A stretch of 64,000 bases of DNA from Actinoallomurus liliacearum (GCF_039542035.1 NZ_BAABHJ010000016.1:133863-197862), one strand, 5' to 3'. Positions 23,794 to 32,303 are shown, counted from the first letter of the stretch. A program made the numbers and translations. Notes: generated by a model from the sequence alone, not told the origin.

Positions 23794-25286
23794 CCGCGCT
23801 GCTGGCGATCGACCTCGGGACGGAGGGGGCCCGCGTCGCCGTGTTCGACGCGGACGGGCGGGTCCTGGGCACCGGAGAGCACGGGTACCCGACGCGGTAC
23901 CCGCGACCGGGCTGGGCCGAACAGGACCCCGACGAGTGGTGGCGCGCCATCGTCGTCGCCGCTCGTACGGCGCTGACGACGGCGGGCGACCCGGAGGTGA
24001 CGGGCGTCGGGTTGGCGACGACCGCCTCGACGGTCGTCGTGCTCGACGAGGCGGGACGCCCGCTCCGTCCGGCGATCCTGTGGATGGACTCCCGGGCCGG
24101 TGCCGAATCCGACCTGACGGCGGAGAGCGGCCATGAGGTGCTGCGTTACGCCGGCGGGGCCGACGCCGTGGAGTGGCTGGTCCCGAAGGCGATGTGGCTG
24201 GCGCGCAACGAGCCGGAGACGTACCGCTCCGCCGCCCGCATCGTCGAGGCGGTCGACTACCTGACCTGGCGGTTGACCGGCACGTGGACCGGCTCGCGGA
24301 TGAACGCCTGCTGCAAGGCCAATCACGTCGCGCGCGGCGAGGGGTATCCGGCCGGGCTGTACGACCTGCTCGGCGTGCCGGATCTGGCGAAGAAGCTGCC
24401 GCCCGTCGTGCTGCCGGTGGGCGCGCCCGCGGGTGAGGTGACCCGCGGGGCGTCGGCGGAGCTCGGGCTGCGGGGCCGTCCGGTCGTCGCCGTCGGCGGC
24501 ATCGACGCGCACATGTCCCTGCTGGCGACAGGAGGCCTGTCGCCGGGCCGCCTGTCGATGGTCTGCGGCACGTCCAACGCCTTCGTCGCCGAGATTGAGG
24601 AACCGGTGTTCACCCCCGCCATCTGGGGTCCGTACCCGGACGCCCTCCGCGACGGCTTCTGGCTCGTCGAAGGGGGACAGGTATCGGCCGGCGCCGTGCT
24701 GCGCTGGGTGTGCGAGGACATCCTCGGCGGAACGCGCGAGCGGCTGCCGGAACTCCTCGCCGAGGCGGAGCGGGTCCGTCCCGGCGAGCACGGGCTGGTC
24801 GTCCTCGACTACTTTATGGGCAACCGGACGCCGCTGCGCGACCCCCGGCTGCGCGGCGCCGTTCTCGGGCTGACGCTGGGCACCACACCGGCGCAGCTGT
24901 ACCGCGCGGCCGTGGAAGGTGTCGCGTACGGGACGCGTCAGGTCCTGGACTCCTTCCTGGACGCCGGGGTGCCGGTCGAGGACATCTATGTCTCCGGCGG
25001 CATTCGCCGCAACCCGCTGTGGCTGCGCGTCACCGCGGACGTGCTGGGCCGGCCGCTGCGGTTGGTGGCCGGTGACAACCTGACGCTGCGCGCCTGCGCG
25101 GTCATCGCCGCGGCCGTCACCGACGAGCATCCGGACCTGGCCGCCGCGGCGGCGGCGTTCACGCCGGTGACCACGCTCGTCGAGCCGTCCCCCGCGGACG
25201 CCTACGACGAGGGCTACGCGCTGTACCGGCAGGCCACGGAGGCGACCCGGGACCTGGCCCACGCCCTGAGCGGGGGACGGCGATGA
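23790..25286 (+). CDS. FGGY-family carbohydrate kinase
   Basis: A 498-aa two-domain sugar kinase. The N-terminal phosphate loop is LLAIDLGTEGARVAVFDADG; WMDSRAG, GGIDAHMSLLATGG (catalytic Asp in GIDAH) and the C-terminal signature YVSGGIRRNPLWLRV follow. Members phosphorylate ketoses, polyols, ribulose, xylulose or AI-2 (LsrK). The specificity is not evident, but the adjacent polyol dehydrogenase and DeoC suggest a ketose or deoxysugar. GGAGGAG precedes the ATG, and the start overlaps the previous stop. Confidence 0.88.
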   Translation: MTALLAIDLGTEGARVAVFDADGRVLGTGEHGYPTRYPRPGWAEQDPDEWWRAIVVAARTALTTAGDPEVTGVGLATTASTVVVLDEAGRPLRPAILWMDSRAGAESDLTAESGHEVLRYAGGADAVEWLVPKAMWLARNEPETYRSAARIVEAVDYLTWRLTGTWTGSRMNACCKANHVARGEGYPAGLYDLLGVPDLAKKLPPVVLPVGAPAGEVTRGASAELGLRGRPVVAVGGIDAHMSLLATGGLSPGRLSMVCGTSNAFVAEIEEPVFTPAIWGPYPDALRDGFWLVEGGQVSAGAVLRWVCEDILGGTRERLPELLAEAERVRPGEHGLVVLDYFMGNRTPLRDPRLRGAVLGLTLGTTPAQLYRAAVEGVAYGTRQVLDSFLDAGVPVEDIYVSGGIRRNPLWLRVTADVLGRPLRLVAGDNLTLRACAVIAAAVTDEHPDLAAAAAAFTPVTTLVEPSPADAYDEGYALYRQATEATRDLAHALSGGRR

Positions 25287-26239
25287 CCGCCGAGGAACCG
25301 GAGTACGAGCACCAACTGCTGCGCGTCGCCGAGATGTACTACGAAGGCGACCTGACGCAGGAGCAGATCGGCCGCGCGCTGCACCTGACCCGCTGGAAGG
25401 TCGGGCGCATGCTCGCCGAGGCCCGCGCCGCCGGCATCGTGCGGATCCAGATCGTCCACCCGCGGCATCGCCGGCACGCGCTGGAACGCGCCCTGACCCA
25501 GCGCTATGGCCTGCGGGACGCGGTCGTCGTCCCCGCCGACGACACCGCGGACGACGTCGAACTGCGCGACCGGGTGGCGTCCGCGGCGGCGCAGTACCTC
25601 GCCGACCTGCGCCCCGCGCCCCGCACCCTCGGCGTCTCATGGGGCCGTACGCTCGACGCGGTCGCCGGCCACATCCCCTCCGGCTGGGCACGGGGCGTGC
25701 ACGTCGTCCAGGTCAACGGAGGGCTGAGCCGCTCGCGCAGGCCGACGTCGGCGTCCGACATGGCCAGCCGCATCGCCCATCACGGCGGTGGCACCGTCAC
25801 CTTGCTGCCCGTCCCGGCCATCGTCGAGCAGGACGCGACCCGTGCGGCGCTGGAGAGCGAACGGTCAGTGGCCGACGTGCTGAAACTCGCCCGGCACTGC
25901 GGCGCCTACCTGTTCAGCCCCGGCGCGCTGACGCATGACTCGGTGCTCGTGGAGTCCGGCTACCTCACCTCCGCCGACGTCGACGCACTCGCCGCGGCCG
26001 GGAGCGTCGGCGACGTCGTCGGCCGGTTCATCGACACGGACGGCCAGGTCGTCCGCGAGGACCTCGATCGCCGCACCCTCGGCGTGGCGCTGGAGGACCT
26101 GCGCGCCGGCACCTCGTCGATCGCCGTGGCCGCCGGCGCCGCCAAGCACCGGGTCTGCCACGCGATCGTCGCGAGCGGCATCTGCAACGTCCTCGTCACC
26201 GACCATCGCACCGCCGACCACCTGCTGGAGGCCGCATGA
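25283..26239 (+). CDS. SorC/DeoR-type sugar-binding transcriptional regulator
   Basis: A 318-aa regulator with an N-terminal HTH (LTQEQIGRALHLTRWKVGRM, residues 29-48) and a SorC effector domain (LGVSWGRTLDAV, VVQVNGGLSR, GDVVGRFIDTDGQ). LsrR, DeoR of Bacillus and SorC belong here; they bind phosphorylated sugars. As the gene sits inside the operon it should regulate itself and the pathway. The start overlaps the kinase stop (ATGA), and its own stop overlaps the first MSERSER mini-ORF. Confidence 0.9.
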   Translation: MTAEEPEYEHQLLRVAEMYYEGDLTQEQIGRALHLTRWKVGRMLAEARAAGIVRIQIVHPRHRRHALERALTQRYGLRDAVVVPADDTADDVELRDRVASAAAQYLADLRPAPRTLGVSWGRTLDAVAGHIPSGWARGVHVVQVNGGLSRSRRPTSASDMASRIAHHGGGTVTLLPVPAIVEQDATRAALESERSVADVLKLARHCGAYLFSPGALTHDSVLVESGYLTSADVDALAAAGSVGDVVGRFIDTDGQVVREDLDRRTLGVALEDLRAGTSSIAVAAGAAKHRVCHAIVASGICNVLVTDHRTADHLLEAA

Positions 26240-26363
26240 GTGAGCGGAGCGAGCGAATCATGAGCGCAGCCTCTCTGGTCGCTCCGCCGACGGAGGAGGC
26301 CGCATGAGTGAGCGGAGCGAGCGAATCATGAGCGCAGCCTCTCTGGTCGCTCCGCCGACGGAG
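26228..26363. repeat. Two tandem 68-bp 'MSERSER' units between regulator and ABC ATPase genes
   Basis: Identical copies at 26228-26295 and 26296-26363, followed by the first 12 bp of a third unit. Each unit contains a 9-bp inverted repeat, GCGGAGCGA and TCGCTCCGC, around a 26-nt loop, and an ATGA overlap. A related short element appears at 27844-27870. Confidence 0.93.
26236..26307 (+). CDS. MSERSER mini-ORF 1 (23 aa)
   Basis: A 23-codon frame starting MSERSERIMSAAS and ending PPTEEAA. Its ATG overlaps the stop of the SorC gene and its stop overlaps the ATG of mini-ORF 2, so ribosomes could pass along by termination-reinitiation. Peptide starts of this type are widespread in actinobacterial gene models, suggesting a repeated DNA element whose translation is incidental. 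Whether the peptide is made is unknown. Confidence 0.45.
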   Translation: MSERSERIMSAASLVAPPTEEAA

Positions 26364-26375
26364 GAGGCCGCATGA
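26304..26375 (+). CDS. MSERSER mini-ORF 2 (23 aa)
   Basis: Identical in sequence to mini-ORF 1 because it is encoded by the second repeat unit. Its stop overlaps the ATG of the ABC ATPase at 26372. The 68-bp period plus the 4-bp overlap gives exactly 24 codons, which keeps the chain in phase. Confidence 0.45.
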   Translation: MSERSERIMSAASLVAPPTEEAA

Positions 26376-27847
26376 CACCTCTCCTGGAGATGAAGGGCGT
26401 CGTCAAGCGCTTCCCCGGCACGGTCGCCTGCGCCGGCGCCGACCTGTCCGTCCACGCGGGCGAGGTCCACTGCCTGCTCGGTGAGAACGGCGCCGGCAAG
26501 AGCACCCTGATGAAGATCCTCGCCGGTTCGTACCGGCCGGACGAGGGTGAGATCCTCCTCGACGGCCGGCCGCTGCGTCTGGCCGGTCCGCACGAGGGCA
26601 TCACCGCCGGGATCAGCGTCATCTACCAGGAACTGGACCTCGCGCCCGACCTCACGGTCGCGCAGAACCTGTTCCTGGGGCGGGCGCCGGCCAGTGGTCC
26701 GTTCGTCCGGCGCCGGCGGCGGTCCGCGCTGGCCGCCGAGTTCATCGAGCGGGTCGGCGGGTCGTTCTCACCGGACGCGCGGGTGCGCGACCTGCCCATC
26801 GCCGCCCAGCAGCTCACCGCCATCGCGAAGGCGCTGACCTGTGACGCCAAGGTGATCGTCATGGACGAGCCGTCGGCGACCCTCGGCGCGGAGGAGCTCA
26901 AGGTCGTCTTCTCCGTCATCCGGGACCTGGTGGCCGAGGGCCGGGCGGTGATCTACATCTCCCACCGGCTCGACGAGGTGTCCGAGATCGGCGACCGGGC
27001 GACGGTCATGCGCGACGGACGCAGCGTCGCCGTCTTCGACCTGGCGACGACCGGCCACGACGAACTGGTCGCGGCGATGATCGGGCAGGCGCGCGACCTC
27101 GTGCGCCGTGCGGACCGGCCCGTGCCCGGCGGCGATCCGCTGCTGACCATCGACCGCGTCCGGATCGGCGGCCTCCTCGACGTCGCCGGAATCGACGTAC
27201 GGCCCGGGGAGATCGTCGGGCTCGCCGGGCTCGGCGGCGCCGGGCGGACGACGCTGCTGAGCGCGCTGTTCGGCGCCGTCCGCGGCGAGGTCAGCGCCCG
27301 GCTGGGCGGCCGTCCCCTGCCGGTCGCGGGCCCGCGTACCGCCGTGCGGCAGGGACTCGCCCTGGTACCGGAGAACCGCAAGGAGGAGGGGCTCCTCCTC
27401 GGTCTGTCCGTCGCCCGGAACGCCGCCATCTCTGCGCTGGGCTGGACGATGCCGCGCTCCCGAGGCCGGCGGATGACCGCTCCGATCCTCGGCGATCTCG
27501 GGGTCAAGCACGCCTCGCCCGAACAGCCGGTCGGCCAGTTGTCCGGCGGGAACCAGCAGAAGGTGGTCCTCGCCAAGTGGATCACACGCGGTGTACGGGT
27601 GCTGCTGCTGGACGAGCCCACCCGCGGCCTGGACATCGGCGCCAAGGCCGACCTGTACCGCCAGGTGCGCCGCCTCGCCGACGACGGCGTCGCCGTCCTG
27701 CTCGCCAGCAGCGAGCTGAGCGAGCTCACCGCGCACGCCGACACGATCTGGGTGCTGCACGAGGGGCGGAACGTCGCCCGCTTCGATCCGCGGACCACCC
27801 CCGAGGCCGACATCGCGCAAACCGTCATCACTGGGAGCCACACATGA
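26372..27847 (+). CDS. Sugar ABC transporter ATP-binding protein (RbsA/XylG type)
   Basis: A 491-aa protein with two ABC domains. Domain 1: Walker A GENGAGKSTLMK, degenerate signature, Walker B VIVMDEPSATL. Domain 2: modified Walker A GLAGLGGAGRTTLL, signature LSGGNQQKVVLA, Walker B VLLLDEPTRGLD. Asymmetry of this kind is normal for ribose-type importers. It powers uptake with the permease that follows. Expression probably relies on reinitiation through the mini-ORFs, as no separate ribosome-binding site beyond GGAGG in the repeat is seen. Confidence 0.92.
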   Translation: MTPLLEMKGVVKRFPGTVACAGADLSVHAGEVHCLLGENGAGKSTLMKILAGSYRPDEGEILLDGRPLRLAGPHEGITAGISVIYQELDLAPDLTVAQNLFLGRAPASGPFVRRRRRSALAAEFIERVGGSFSPDARVRDLPIAAQQLTAIAKALTCDAKVIVMDEPSATLGAEELKVVFSVIRDLVAEGRAVIYISHRLDEVSEIGDRATVMRDGRSVAVFDLATTGHDELVAAMIGQARDLVRRADRPVPGGDPLLTIDRVRIGGLLDVAGIDVRPGEIVGLAGLGGAGRTTLLSALFGAVRGEVSARLGGRPLPVAGPRTAVRQGLALVPENRKEEGLLLGLSVARNAAISALGWTMPRSRGRRMTAPILGDLGVKHASPEQPVGQLSGGNQQKVVLAKWITRGVRVLLLDEPTRGLDIGAKADLYRQVRRLADDGVAVLLASSELSELTAHADTIWVLHEGRNVARFDPRTTPEADIAQTVITGSHT

Positions 27848-27870
27848 CCGAGCGAAGCGAGGGCTCATGA
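27844..27870 (+). CDS. MTERSEGS mini-ORF (8 aa) between ATPase and permease
   Basis: An 8-codon frame, MTERSEGS, whose ATG overlaps the ATPase stop and whose stop overlaps the permease ATG. It is a shortened relative of the 26.2-kb MSERSER units and shows the same ATGA chaining. Confidence 0.45.
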   Translation: MTERSEGS

Positions 27871-28865
27871 CCCAGACCGCGCCTGAGACCAGGCTCACGT
27901 GGACCGGCGCCCTCACCCGCCGGCGGGGGCTCGACCTGATCCGCGGCTCGAATCTCCTGCTCGTCTTCCTGCTGTTGTGCGTCGTGGCGTCGTTGCTGGC
28001 GCCGGAGTTCCTCACCACGCGCAACATCTCCAACCTTCTCCAGCAGTCCAGCCTCACCGGCATCGTCGCGGTCGGCATGACGATGGTCATCCTCACCGCC
28101 GGCATCGACCTGTCGGTGGGCAGCACCGCCGCGTTCGCCGGGATGCTCGTCGCCGTCCTGATCGCGCACGGCGTGAATCCCGTCCTCGCCCTGCTGGCGA
28201 CCCTCGTCGCCGGCGCGGTCGCCGGCCTGCTCATGGGCGGCCTGTCGGCGTACCTGTCCCTGCCCAGTTTCATGACCACCCTCGCCGGGCTGACGAGCAT
28301 CCGGGGCCTGACCTACCTGCTCACCGGGGGCACCCCGGCCGGCGGGAACCTCCCGCAGGGCTTCCGTCTTCTCGGCGGCGGTTTCATCGGCTACGTCCCG
28401 ATCGTCGGCCTGATCTTCATCGGCGTCACGATCGTCGCCGGGCTGGTGCTGCGCGCGACGACCTTCGGCGAGTACGTCTACGCGGTCGGCAGCAATCGCG
28501 AGGCGGCGCGCCTGTCCGGACTGCCCGTCCGCGCGGTCACCGCCGCCGTCTTCGTGATCAGCGGCCTGCTCGCCGCGCTCGCCGGAATCCTCCTGACCTC
28601 GCGCCTGACCATCGGCCAGCCGACGGCGTTCAACGGCCTCGAACTCGACGCGATCGCGGCGGTCGTCCTCGGCGGCACTAACCTGTTCGGCGGGCGCGGC
28701 GGCGTGTTCGGCACCTTCATCGCGGTGCTGTTGCTGTCCGTCCTGCACAACCTGTTCAATCTTCTGGGGTTGAGCTCGTTCTTCCAGATGGTCGTCACCG
28801 GCGTCATCCTGGTGGCGGCGCTCATCCTCAACCGGCTACTCGAGCACAGGGGGAACCGTGCCTGA
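27867..28865 (+). CDS. Sugar ABC transporter permease (RbsC/XylH type)
   Basis: A 332-aa membrane protein with about ten hydrophobic segments. The conserved GMTMVILTAGIDLSVGS lies near residues 70-86 and AVGSNREAARLSGLPV near 203-218, the coupling helix contacting the ATPase. Only one permease is encoded, so it should form a homodimer. The next gene starts 8 bp before its end. Confidence 0.92.
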   Translation: MTQTAPETRLTWTGALTRRRGLDLIRGSNLLLVFLLLCVVASLLAPEFLTTRNISNLLQQSSLTGIVAVGMTMVILTAGIDLSVGSTAAFAGMLVAVLIAHGVNPVLALLATLVAGAVAGLLMGGLSAYLSLPSFMTTLAGLTSIRGLTYLLTGGTPAGGNLPQGFRLLGGGFIGYVPIVGLIFIGVTIVAGLVLRATTFGEYVYAVGSNREAARLSGLPVRAVTAAVFVISGLLAALAGILLTSRLTIGQPTAFNGLELDAIAAVVLGGTNLFGGRGGVFGTFIAVLLLSVLHNLFNLLGLSSFFQMVVTGVILVAALILNRLLEHRGNRA

Positions 28866-29802
28866 CCTGGCTACCTTCGCGGACACGGCCATGTCGCCGG
28901 CCGAGCTCCGCGGCTTCCTGCACGGTCTGCCGGCGGTGGACCAAGTGGGAGCGGAGGAGCGGGCCGCGCGCCTGGCGACCCGTTCGATCAAGAAGGCGGC
29001 GAAGGCGTACGCGATCGACCTGGCGATCTCGATGGTCGACCTGACGACGCTCGAGGGCGCGGACACCCCCGGCAAGGTGCGGGCGCTGTGCGCCAAGGCC
29101 GCCCATCCGGACCCGGCCGACGCGAGCGTGCCGAAGGTCGCGGCGGTCTGCGTCTACTCCGACCTCGTCGGCGAGGCGGTGCGCGCGCTGGACGGCACGG
29201 GGATCGGGGTCGCGAGCGTCGCGACGGCGTTCCCGTCGGGGCGGGCCCCGCTCGACGCCAAGCTCGCCGACACCCGCCGGGCGATCGACGACGGCGCCAC
29301 CGAGATCGACATGGTGATCGACCGCGGCGCGTTCCTCGCGGGCGACCTCGGGAAGGTGTACGACGAGATCGTCGCGGTCAAGGCCGAGTGCGGCGACGTG
29401 CACCTGAAGGTCATCCTGGAGACCGGCGAACTGGTCACCTACGACAACGTACGGCGGGCGTCGTGGCTGGCGATGCTGGCCGGCGCCGACTTCATCAAGA
29501 CCAGCACGGGCAAGGTGAGCCCGGCCGCCACACTGCCGGTCACCCTGGTGATGCTGGAGGCCGTGCGCGACTTCCGGGCGGCGACGGGCCGCCAGGTGGG
29601 CGTCAAACCGGCCGGCGGCATCCGCACGACCAAGGACGCGATCAAGTACCTCGTGCTCGTGAACGAGACGGCCGGGCCGGACTGGCTGACGCCCGACTGG
29701 TTCCGGCTCGGCGCGTCCAGCCTGCTCAACGACCTGCTGATGCAGCGCCGCAAGCTCACGACCGGCGTGTACGGCGGTCCCGACTACTTCACGATGGACT
29801 GA
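28858..29802 (+). CDS. deoC: Deoxyribose-phosphate aldolase DeoC
   Basis: A 314-aa class I aldolase, longer than E. coli DeoC but typical of actinomycetes. It cleaves 2-deoxyribose-5-phosphate to glyceraldehyde-3-phosphate and acetaldehyde. The catalytic lysines are in ADFIKTSTGK (Schiff base) and VGVKPAGGIRT. KVILETGEL is also diagnostic. The GTG start has AGGGGGA upstream. The downstream aldehyde dehydrogenases could remove the acetaldehyde produced. Confidence 0.93.
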   Translation: MPDLATFADTAMSPAELRGFLHGLPAVDQVGAEERAARLATRSIKKAAKAYAIDLAISMVDLTTLEGADTPGKVRALCAKAAHPDPADASVPKVAAVCVYSDLVGEAVRALDGTGIGVASVATAFPSGRAPLDAKLADTRRAIDDGATEIDMVIDRGAFLAGDLGKVYDEIVAVKAECGDVHLKVILETGELVTYDNVRRASWLAMLAGADFIKTSTGKVSPAATLPVTLVMLEAVRDFRAATGRQVGVKPAGGIRTTKDAIKYLVLVNETAGPDWLTPDWFRLGASSLLNDLLMQRRKLTTGVYGGPDYFTMD

Positions 29803-29806
29803 GCGG

Positions 29807-31231
29807 ATGAGTTTCGAGTACGCCCCCGCGCCGGAGTCACGGGACATCGTCGACATCAAGCCGTCGTACGGCCTGTTCGTCGACGGTGAGTTCGTCGAGG
29901 CGAAGAACACCTTCAAGACCATCGACCCGGCCACCGAGGAGACCCTGGCCGAGGTCGCCGAGGCCGGCGCCGACGACGTCGACCGCGCCGTCGCGGCGGC
30001 CCGCCGCGCGTACGACACGGTGTGGGGCCCGATGCCGGGCGCCGAACGGGCGAAGTACCTCTTCCGGATCGCGCGGCTGATCCAGGAACGGTCGCGCGAG
30101 CTGGCCGTCCTGGAGTCCATCGACAACGGCAAGCCGATCCGCGAGTCGCGGGACGTCGACCTGCCCCTGGTCGCCGCGCACTTCTTCTACTACGCGGGCT
30201 GGGCCGACAAGCTCCCGCACGCCGGGTTCGGCCCCGACCCGAGGCCGCTGGGCGTCGCCGGCCAGGTCATCCCCTGGAACTTCCCGCTGCTGATGCTGGC
30301 GTGGAAGGTCGCGCCGGCGCTGGCCTGCGGCAACACCGTCGTCCTGAAGCCGGCCGAGACGACTCCGCTGACGGCGCTGGCGTTCGCCGAGATCTGCGCG
30401 CAGGCGGAGCTGCCGCCCGGCGTCGTGAACATCCTCACCGGGGCGGGGGAGACGGGCCGCGCGCTGGTCGAGCACCCCGGGATCGACAAGGTCGCCTTCA
30501 CCGGGTCGACCGAGGTCGGCCGGCAGATCGCCCGTTCGGTCGCCGGGACGGACAAGAGGCTCACGCTGGAGCTGGGCGGCAAGGCGGCCAACATCGTCTT
30601 CGACGACGCGCCGCTCGACCAGGCCGTCGAGGGCATCGTCAACGGCATCTTCTTCAACCAGGGCCACGTGTGCTGCGCCGGTTCGCGGCTGCTCGTGCAG
30701 GAGTCGGTCGTCGACGGGCTGCTCGACCGGCTGAAGGCGCGGATGGCGACGCTGCGGGTCGGCGACCCGCTGGACAAGAACACCGACGTCGGCGCGATCA
30801 ACTCGGCGGCCCAGCTGGCGAAGATCCGCGAACTGTCCGACAGTGGTGAGGCGGAGGGCGCGACCCGCTGGTCGCCGCCGTGCGAGCTGCCCGAGCGGGG
30901 GTTCTGGTTCGCGCCGACCGTGTTCACCGGCGTCGCGGCCTCGCACCGGATCGCCCGCGAGGAGATCTTCGGCCCGGTCCTGTCGGTGCTGACGTTCCGT
31001 ACGCCGGCCGAGGCGGTCGAGAAGGCGAACAACACGCCGTACGGCCTGTCGGCGGGCATCTGGACCGACAAGGGGTCGCGCATTCTGTGGATGGCCGAGC
31101 GGCTCCGGGCCGGGGTCGTCTGGGCGAACACCTTCAACAAGTTCGATCCCGCCTCGCCCTTCGGCGGGTACAAGGAGTCCGGTTTCGGGCGCGAGGGCGG
31201 ACGGCACGGGCTGGAGGCCTACCTTCGATGA
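29807..31231 (+). CDS. Aldehyde dehydrogenase family protein (full length)
   Basis: A 474-aa NAD(P)-dependent aldehyde dehydrogenase. Motifs: VIPWNFPLLMLAWK (cofactor), FTGSTEVGR, the general-base glutamate in LTLELGGKAANIV, and the catalytic cysteine in NQGHVCCAGSR. The likely substrate is acetaldehyde from DeoC, or another aldehyde of the pathway; this is inferred from position. It begins 4 bp after deoC and is followed by a second ALDH-like gene with ATGA overlap. Confidence 0.92.
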   Translation: MSFEYAPAPESRDIVDIKPSYGLFVDGEFVEAKNTFKTIDPATEETLAEVAEAGADDVDRAVAAARRAYDTVWGPMPGAERAKYLFRIARLIQERSRELAVLESIDNGKPIRESRDVDLPLVAAHFFYYAGWADKLPHAGFGPDPRPLGVAGQVIPWNFPLLMLAWKVAPALACGNTVVLKPAETTPLTALAFAEICAQAELPPGVVNILTGAGETGRALVEHPGIDKVAFTGSTEVGRQIARSVAGTDKRLTLELGGKAANIVFDDAPLDQAVEGIVNGIFFNQGHVCCAGSRLLVQESVVDGLLDRLKARMATLRVGDPLDKNTDVGAINSAAQLAKIRELSDSGEAEGATRWSPPCELPERGFWFAPTVFTGVAASHRIAREEIFGPVLSVLTFRTPAEAVEKANNTPYGLSAGIWTDKGSRILWMAERLRAGVVWANTFNKFDPASPFGGYKESGFGREGGRHGLEAYLR

Positions 31232-32082
31232 GCGAGCGGTTGAGTGTTCGCAAGACCTACAAGCTGTTCATCGGGGGCGCGTTCCCCCGGTCGGAGTCCG
31301 GCAGGACCGTCATCGTGAACGACGCCAAGGGAAAGTTCCTGGCCAACGCCGCGCGGGCCTCGCGCAAGGACGTCCGGGACGCGGTCGTGGCCGCGCGCAA
31401 GGCCCAGGCCGGCTGGGCGGGCCGGACCGGCTACAACCGCGGCCAGATCCTCTACCGCGTCGCGGAGATGCTGGAAGGGCGCCGCGGCCAGTTCGCCGAG
31501 GAGCTGCGCGGCGCCGGCCTCGGCAAGACGGCCGCCGCCGCTGAGGTCGACGCGGCGATCGACCGCTGGGTCTGGTACGCCGGGTGGGCCGACAAGATCG
31601 CGCAGGTGACGGGGTCGGCCAACCCCGTCTCCGGGCCGTTCTTCAACTTCTCCACGCCCGAGCCCACCGGCGTGGTGGGCGTCGTCGCGCCGGACTCGCC
31701 GCTGCTCGGGCTCGTGTCGGTGATCGCGCCGGTGATCGCGACCGGCAACACGGCGGTCGTCGTCGCCTCGGAGCCCGCACCGCTCCCGGCGATCACCCTC
31801 GCCGAGGTCCTCGCCACCTCCGACGTGCCGGGCGGCGTCGTCAACCTCCTCACCGGGCACCGCGCCGAGCTGGCCCCCTGGCTCGCCTCCCACCAGGACG
31901 TCAACGCGATCGACCTGGCCGGCGCGCCGGACGACCTGGCGGCCGACTGCGCGCGGGCGGCGGCGGACAACCTCAAGCGGGTGCACCGCCCGGTCACCGA
32001 CGACTGGACCGCCGACCCCGGTACCGCCCGGATGACCGCGTTCCTGGAGACCAAGACCGTCTGGCACCCCGTCGGCGTCTGA
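31228..32082 (+). CDS. Half-length ALDH-like protein lacking the catalytic domain
   Basis: A 284-aa protein homologous to the N-terminal, cofactor-binding half of aldehyde dehydrogenases (LFIGGAFPRSESGRT, GWAGRTGYNRGQILYRVAE, EPTGVVGVVAPDSPLLGLV, GGVVNLLTGH). It stops before the region that should hold the catalytic cysteine, and no substitute is visible. The C-terminus RMTAFLETKTVWHP looks intact, so it is not a recent truncation. It may be a structural partner of the full ALDH encoded just before it, as in two-domain ALDH16-type enzymes. Start overlaps the previous stop. Confidence 0.85.
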   Translation: MSERLSVRKTYKLFIGGAFPRSESGRTVIVNDAKGKFLANAARASRKDVRDAVVAARKAQAGWAGRTGYNRGQILYRVAEMLEGRRGQFAEELRGAGLGKTAAAAEVDAAIDRWVWYAGWADKIAQVTGSANPVSGPFFNFSTPEPTGVVGVVAPDSPLLGLVSVIAPVIATGNTAVVVASEPAPLPAITLAEVLATSDVPGGVVNLLTGHRAELAPWLASHQDVNAIDLAGAPDDLAADCARAAADNLKRVHRPVTDDWTADPGTARMTAFLETKTVWHPVGV

Positions 32083-32113
32083 GTCCGCAGGACGATCTTT
32101 TCGGTGGAACAGG

Positions 32114-32151
32114 GATGGTGCCCGCGGCGCGACTGCGCCGCGGGCACCATC
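32114..32151 (+). terminator. Strong hairpin terminator of the sugar operon
   Basis: A perfect 17-bp stem (GATGGTGCCCGCGGCGC and its complement) with a GACT loop, 31 bp after the last stop codon. It is followed by GTTTCGG rather than a long T-run. Confidence 0.8.
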
Positions 32152-32186
32152 GTTTCGGCTAGCGCCGCGTCGTACAACCTTGTTCG

Positions 32187-32303
32187 TGTAATCGGGTCGC
32201 TTTCAGCGGGCACCGCGACTTGGTCGGCGGCGCCAACATCGCCCACCGAACTCCGGTGGGGGACACATCACCACCGGTAAGCAGAACCCGTTCCCGGTGG
32301 TGA
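32187..32303 (+). pseudogene. TnpB/OrfB C-terminal remnant
   Basis: A 38-codon frame ending in a stop reads ...FSGHRDLVGGANIAHRT, which resembles the last zinc-ribbon/RuvC part of IS200/IS605-type TnpB proteins (GHRD-x5-NIA). Upstream the frame has a stop and the CxxC pairs are lost, so this is an inactive fragment. An 11-bp inverted repeat at 32267-32304 overlaps its end, as would fit an element's right-end hairpin. Confidence 0.5.

Noticed and set aside
26326..26622. Minus-strand frames across the MSERSER repeats
   Set aside because: They only read the reverse of the repeats and the ABC ATPase gene; no start signal and no domain.
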